Source of the DNA: Comamonas endophytica
GTDB lineage: Bacteria > Pseudomonadota > Gammaproteobacteria > Burkholderiales > Burkholderiaceae_C
Assembly (NCBI RefSeq): GCF_023634805.2
Contig: NZ_CP106881.1
Location: 2,586,001-2,650,000 of the forward strand
Direction of reading: 5' to 3'
Length of the DNA: 64,000 nt
Shown: positions 59,908 to 64,000 of the stretch, one piece after another
How positions within the stretch are numbered: position 1 is the first letter of the stretch
How the letters are laid out: each line of letters begins with the position of its first letter
Program-made: the position numbers and the translations under genes
The notes under the pieces: model-generated
What the model was told of the DNA's origin: nothing
The model's input: only the letters and a program-made list of their open reading frames with translations
Database searches by the model: none

Positions 59908-62900
59908 CGTCTTTGGATCCAGGTCAGTCGTTTGGGGGTGATGCTCAGGGTCTTGTCCACGTTCACGATCTTGGCCTTGCCGTCGTTGGTGTTGGTGACG
60001 ATGAAATCCTGCTTGCTGCTGCTCAGGTTGGAGGTGGTGCCCACGCCGCCGAGCCCGAGGCCGGCAACGATGCCGCCATCGGCCGTGATGCCCTTGAAGT
60101 ACGATCGGGCGGGCGCCGCGCCGGTATCGGGCAGGAGCGCCATGGTGAAGCCGGCCGAGGATTGCGCGGTGCACGACAGCACCTGCGTGACTTCGGGAAT
60201 GGTGGTGTTGACGACCAGCATCCCGCCGCTGATGGTGGGGTTGTAGATCACCTGCTCGTTGGCCGCGGGCAGCTCCATCTTCCAGCCGTATCGGTCGTTG
60301 CCGTTCGGGCACAGGGTGGCGCCTTGCCAGCAGACGCGGTTCTGCGACACGGTGCGCACGCGGCTGTAGCCCACGGCGGCGTTGCCCTGGGCCACCTCGG
60401 TGATCTGCTGCGCCTGCAGATCCGCATAGTCGGCCGTCTTGCCGGCCGACAGCGCCTTGTATTTGACGCCGCTCCTGGCGTTCCAGCTGTCGAGGTCGTG
60501 GTCCCAGATGCCCAGCAGGTACTGGCTGCCCGGCACGACGTACGAAGAGGCATTGAGCGTCTGGGGGTAGACCTTTCCGGTGCCGAAGGAAAGAATCACG
60601 CGGTAATCCGAGCCGCTGAGGCTGGAGGTGACGGTGGGCGCGGTCGTGATCGGCCGGCCGCCGGTCCTGAACAGCGGGGCGGTGCGCGCCTGCCAGTTGC
60701 TTTCGCTGTTCGAGCTCAGGTCGAAGCGCCAGAGATTGCCCAGCATGTCGCCGGCATAGATGTAATCGGTGATGTGGTCCAGGTCCAGATCGGCCGATGC
60801 CAGCTGGGTGATGCCGTTGCGCGAGGTGATGTCATTGCCGGTTCTGGTGGGCTCGCCGGCATTCAGGTAGCGCAAGGTCCTGGCCCCGCTGTCCTTGTTG
60901 ACGATCATCACGAAAATGCCGGCTTTGCCCGATTTGCTGTTGAGGCCGTTGCCGAACAGCACCGCCCAATGCCCGTTGTGCAGGCGGCGTATCAGCGGCG
61001 TGCCATAGGTGCTTCCCAGGTGGTCGGCGCATTTCTCGGTCGGGGTATCGGTGGCGCAGACCAGGTTCCTGCTGTTCCACTCGCCCAGCACGATGCGCGC
61101 CGCGTTCGTGCCCTGGAAATCCTCCGGACTGGTGACGTCGAGCGCGTAGATGGCGCCCGTGGCAATCGAGGTGTTGTCGGCAATCACGCCCGTCCTGTTG
61201 CCGCCCGCGCCCAGGCCGCCCACCAGCCAGGTGTGCCAGGCGCCGCCGTAGTACAGGTCGCCGGTGGCCGGCGTGGCATCGACCATGGCATTGTGCGCAT
61301 AGGTCGTGGAGGCGAAGCGCAGGTTGTCGTTGTCCGAAGGGTTGATGGTCTCCAGCACCTGCGCCGGCATATAGGCCATCAGCTCCTGGCCGTCGTTCTG
61401 GGAACTGTCGAATGCACCGTTGGCATCGAACTTCCCGGCGCGAAAACCATGCACGAAACCATCGTTGGATCCCACATAGACCACATGGGTGCGCTGTGCC
61501 TTGGCTTTCACGTAGGCCGCGTAGCTGGCGCCTTCGGCGGCCGTGGCCGTGGGATACAGCGCGTCGGCGAACGCCTTGGCATAGGGCGCCTGGGGCTTGC
61601 CTACCCAGACCGGGCTCGAGTTCATGATGTCGCCCAGCACGCTGTCGCGCATGCGGAACTTTCCCGTGCCCGAAGTCGTCATCTCCTGGCTGCGCGTGCC
61701 CTGAAGGAAATCCAGCACGTCGGACCGGCTGGCATTGCTGGCCGAAGCATCCAGGGCAGTTTTTTGCGCGGCCGACAGGTTGGGCCAGCTCAGCACCTTG
61801 CCGGCGCCGTTCCAGGTGAACAGCTTGCGGTCCGCCGGCGCCTGTACCGCGACGTTGCCGCCGGTGGCGCCGCAGCTGCCGCCCGTCAGCCTGCAGTTGG
61901 CGTCCCAGTTGGCGCGGTTGCTCAGCGTGAGCATGCCGGTGTCGTCATCGACCAGCACATCGTTGGCCGTCAGCTGGCCCCACCAGTTCTTCGGATAGTA
62001 GCTGGCCAGGTAGAGCTGCGAGCCCACCTGCACGCGACCGGACTGCGGCGTGTTGGCGCCGGCCGAAGTGGCGGATACGGTGATCTGCTCGGCCTTGAAG
62101 CACATGATTTCATGCACGTTGCTGCCGCTGCCGGTCCCCGCCGCGAAACCAAAGCGAAAGGCCCGGGGCAGGGGACCGTTGGATGCGGAAATGCTCTGCC
62201 GTTCGATGATCGGGGTCTCGATGCCGCCGTTGTAGCTGTAGGAAAGGCTCAGCAGCCCGTCCTGGGTGATCTTCAGCCCATAGGTGATGGGCTTGGCATT
62301 GCCGCGCTTGGGCAGGCTGATGGCCTGCTGGTTGGAGATGGGGTCGCTCAGGTCCTTGGCAGTGATGTAGTTGTAGTTGTATGGCAGCGCTTCCCTTCTG
62401 TTGCCCCTGGTGTCGTAGACATAACCGTTGGCGCAGGCCTTCTGCACCGCGCTGACCCGGCTGCTGTCGTTCAGGCTGCTCGGGTAGTAGGCCGGATAAT
62501 TCCTGTTCAGCCAGGTCCAGTTGGTGTCGCCCGCTCCGCGCAGGGTCACGCGGTTCTTGCGGCGGTTGTTGCCGCTTGACGTGTTGTCGTCCTTGTTGGA
62601 GAAATTTCCATATTCATCGATGCCCAGGCCGATATACGCGCCATAAAGGCCGTCGCTGGGATTCTTGCCGTTGGCGCAGCTGTAGCCCAGGCTGCCGCCA
62701 AATGCCCCGACCTTGGTGTTGCGGTCGATGGGACCGGTCTTGTCCGCATCGGAGAGAAAAAATACGATGCCGTCCGCGCCGATGCCTTCGAAATTGTTGC
62801 CGCCATAGGTGACGGTCTTGAAGGTGATGTCCACGCCCGCATTGGAGGGAAAGGAAAACTTGGAATAGACCGCGCCGGTCTGGTTGTTTCCGTTGTCGCC

Positions 62901-63194
62901 ACTGTTGGGCGCGCCATTGGACAATCGCAGCGCACCCGAACCCACATCATCGGGCAGCGTGCCTTTTTCCCCGCCCACCAGCGTTTTTCCGGAGTAATAG
63001 GCCAGGCCCTTGCAGGCGGGAATGCTGCCGGTGCCGTTGCCTGCAGTCAGGCAGGCGCCGTTGATGCTCTGCCAGTCGAACTTCGAGGAGGCGCCATTGA
63101 GGTTGTCTTCGATGACCAGGGCCGCGAAGGCCGGCATGCACGAAAGGGCGATGCTGCAGGCAAGGAGGTTGCGGCTGAAGCGATGGGGCTGCAT
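59904..63194 (-). CDS. pilY1: PilY1-type pilus tip adhesin with N-terminal lectin-like domain
   Basis: A 1096-residue exported protein (signal peptide to about residue 24). Residues 27-400 look like an L-type lectin: '[19 protein letters not shown]' (140-155), '[15 protein letters not shown]' (162-176) and '[17 protein letters not shown]' (184-200), with acidic and Asn residues expected to bind Ca. The C-terminal half is the PilY1 beta-propeller, with '[19 protein letters not shown]', '[14 protein letters not shown]' and the calcium site '[17 protein letters not shown]' (near 800). PilY1 primes pilus assembly and mediates adhesion. It follows pilX after one base. Confidence 0.92.
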   Translation of the reverse strand: MQPHRFSRNLLACSIALSCMPAFAALVIEDNLNGASSKFDWQSINGACLTAGNGTGSIPACKGLAYYSGKTLVGGEKGTLPDDVGSGALRLSNGAPNSGDNGNNQTGAVYSKFSFPSNAGVDITFKTVTYGGNNFEGIGADGIVFFLSDADKTGPIDRNTKVGAFGGSLGYSCANGKNPSDGLYGAYIGLGIDEYGNFSNKDDNTSSGNNRRKNRVTLRGAGDTNWTWLNRNYPAYYPSSLNDSSRVSAVQKACANGYVYDTRGNRREALPYNYNYITAKDLSDPISNQQAISLPKRGNAKPITYGLKITQDGLLSLSYSYNGGIETPIIERQSISASNGPLPRAFRFGFAAGTGSGSNVHEIMCFKAEQITVSATSAGANTPQSGRVQVGSQLYLASYYPKNWWGQLTANDVLVDDDTGMLTLSNRANWDANCRLTGGSCGATGGNVAVQAPADRKLFTWNGAGKVLSWPNLSAAQKTALDASASNASRSDVLDFLQGTRSQEMTTSGTGKFRMRDSVLGDIMNSSPVWVGKPQAPYAKAFADALYPTATAAEGASYAAYVKAKAQRTHVVYVGSNDGFVHGFRAGKFDANGAFDSSQNDGQELMAYMPAQVLETINPSDNDNLRFASTTYAHNAMVDATPATGDLYYGGAWHTWLVGGLGAGGNRTGVIADNTSIATGAIYALDVTSPEDFQGTNAARIVLGEWNSRNLVCATDTPTEKCADHLGSTYGTPLIRRLHNGHWAVLFGNGLNSKSGKAGIFVMIVNKDSGARTLRYLNAGEPTRTGNDITSRNGITQLASADLDLDHITDYIYAGDMLGNLWRFDLSSNSESNWQARTAPLFRTGGRPITTAPTVTSSLSGSDYRVILSFGTGKVYPQTLNASSYVVPGSQYLLGIWDHDLDSWNARSGVKYKALSAGKTADYADLQAQQITEVAQGNAAVGYSRVRTVSQNRVCWQGATLCPNGNDRYGWKMELPAANEQVIYNPTISGGMLVVNTTIPEVTQVLSCTAQSSAGFTMALLPDTGAAPARSYFKGITADGGIVAGLGLGGVGTTSNLSSSKQDFIVTNTNDGKAKIVNVDKTLSITPKRLTWIQRR

Positions 63195-63195
63195 G

Positions 63196-63759
63196 TCACA
63201 GGCCTCCCAGATTGATGGTGCGGTATTTGAAGGCAAAGGTGCTTTCGACGATGCTGACGGAGCTGGCATTGGCGCCGAAACCTGCGCCTGAAACGCTGTA
63301 GAGCATTTCCCTGCCTCCCGGTGTACTGCCCAGTTCGCTGATATAGAACTCCGGGCTGGCGTAGTAATTTGCATCGCCCGGGATCTTGCTTGAGTCGGTA
63401 TTCAGTCCCGCGTCGGTGGAAATGGCCATGGCCTTGGGGGTGAAGACGCTGCTGCCGCTCCATGGCAGTGTGGTGCCCGATGCCAGCGCGGTGCTGCAGA
63501 CACGCAGGTCCCCCAGGCTTTCGACGGTATTCCTGGTTTCGCAATCGGAAATTTCGCCCAGGTTGTTTCTCTCCAGCCACCATTCCGCAAAGCGCAGCGA
63601 GCTCTGTGCGGCCTGGAAGGAGCGGCCCTTTTCCATGGTGTTGCCGGAAATCCTTTCATACATGGAGCTATTGCGAAAAGCAAAAAGCACCAGGATGGTG
63701 GTCACGGCCAGCATGATGATGCTGGTGACCAATACAAGACCCTGCTGAGAATTCTTCAT
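63196..63759 (-). CDS. pilX: Type IV pilus minor protein PilX
   Basis: A 187-residue minor pilin. The N-terminus 'MKNSQQGLVLVTSIIMLAVTTILVLFAFRNSSMYERISGN' has the PilX pattern: a short basic leader, G7 before the hydrophobic helix and no Glu at +5, as is common in PilX. 'FQAAQSSLRFAEWWLE' follows, a family hallmark (Q-A-A-E/Q). It overlaps pilW by ATGA and precedes pilY1 by one base. Confidence 0.92.
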   Translation of the reverse strand: MKNSQQGLVLVTSIIMLAVTTILVLFAFRNSSMYERISGNTMEKGRSFQAAQSSLRFAEWWLERNNLGEISDCETRNTVESLGDLRVCSTALASGTTLPWSGSSVFTPKAMAISTDAGLNTDSSKIPGDANYYASPEFYISELGSTPGGREMLYSVSGAGFGANASSVSIVESTFAFKYRTINLGGL

Positions 63760-64000
63760 GCCTGGTTTCTCAATGCAATGGTCTTCTTGAATGTCATGGG
63801 CAAATAGACCAGGTTGTTTCCCCGGCTCTTTTCGCGATCGATCTTCCTGTAGCTGATCTGCACGGCGTGGATGCTGGCCCACAAACCGGCGGTGGTCACG
63901 CTGCTGGCGTAGAGGTATCGGTCTGGCGCGGCGTCGCCATCGGTATCTGCCAGATAGAGAACCTTGAAGCCGGCGACATCCTCGCTGATGACGGACTGGC
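63756..64000 (-). CDS. pilW: Type IV pilus minor protein PilW, C-terminal part
   Basis: The 3' end of a gene that continues beyond the window. The readable C-terminus includes 'QSVISEDVAGFKVLYLADTD', 'RYLYASSVTTAGLWASIHAV', 'QISYRKIDREKSRGNN' and ends 'TFKKTIALRNQA'. The pattern of a late 'SEDVAGFKVLY' strand, 'W-x-x-I-x-A-V' helix and a 'T-x-x-LRN' ending is typical of PilW. The stop overlaps the pilX start (ATGA). Membership in the operon pilW-pilX-pilY1-pilE supports the call. Confidence 0.85.
   Translation of the reverse strand, partial: QSVISEDVAGFKVLYLADTDGDAAPDRYLYASSVTTAGLWASIHAVQISYRKIDREKSRGNNLVYLPMTFKKTIALRNQA

Noticed and set aside
59913..62579. Long plus-strand open frame opposite pilY1
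   Set aside because: Antisense artefact; composition is His/Ala/Gly/Arg-rich and the pilY1 strand has clear family motifs.

Overview
The window is GC-rich DNA from a betaproteobacterium, most likely a member of the Comamonadaceae (Burkholderiales) related to Acidovorax, Comamonas or Delftia. The evidence is the gene orders fkpB-ispH, gmk-rpoZ-spoT and Ser/Thr kinase-PP2C-rdgB-hemW, five orphan Bug/TctC-type periplasmic receptors, and the dense packing of short catabolic operons each next to a LysR or GntR regulator. The genus cannot be fixed from the sequence alone. No phage, insertion sequence, CRISPR array or replication origin was seen.

Region 1 (1-15.2 kb) is largely housekeeping. It holds a CesT-type secretion chaperone, an Smr nuclease-like protein, RadC, FkpB, IspH and SerS. 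These are followed by tRNA-Ser(CGA) and two identical tRNA-Arg(ACG) genes, each with its own terminator. GreB, SpoT, RpoZ, Gmk, YicC, a Ser/Thr kinase with its PP2C phosphatase, RdgB, HemW and an I78-type inhibitor lipoprotein complete the region. Region 2 (15.2-21.5 kb) has two GntR/UTRA regulators, an unrecognised EF-hand membrane protein with a Pro/Ala repeat tail, and a B12-binding radical SAM protein.

Region 3 (21.5-35.4 kb) starts with a four-gene, translationally coupled operon: Bug receptor, LeuC-like and LeuD-like dehydratase subunits, and an isocitrate-lyase-superfamily enzyme. It is divergent from an acyl-CoA synthetase that carries a one-base frameshift in a run of six C. Then come panBCD, and a biotin-uptake operon (bioMNY) that continues into an acyl-CoA ligase, a thiolase and a nitroreductase.

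Region 4 (35.4-46.8 kb) is a set of catabolic islands: glutaryl-CoA dehydrogenase with a CaiB-type CoA transferase and a Bug receptor; a LysR-controlled catechol-branch cluster (catB, catC, Bug receptor, pcaD); and a DapA-like aldolase/dehydratase with a Bug receptor. Region 5 (47-51 kb) is a DNA-repair pair (FAN1-type nuclease and XPD/DinG-type helicase) behind a LexA-like box. Region 6 (51.1-59.5 kb) is a LysR-SDR-Bug-CMD-livKHMGF group. Region 7 (59.5 kb to the end) is the 3' part of a type IV pilus minor-pilin operon (pilW-pilX-pilY1-pilE), in which PilY1 appears to carry an N-terminal L-type lectin domain.

A dispersed REP-like repeat, CCTTCGACARGCTCAGG followed by RCGAACGG, occupies seven intergenic gaps, four of them between convergent genes. 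Starts were chosen by family alignment from memory, ribosome-binding sites and stop/start overlaps; no database search was possible.
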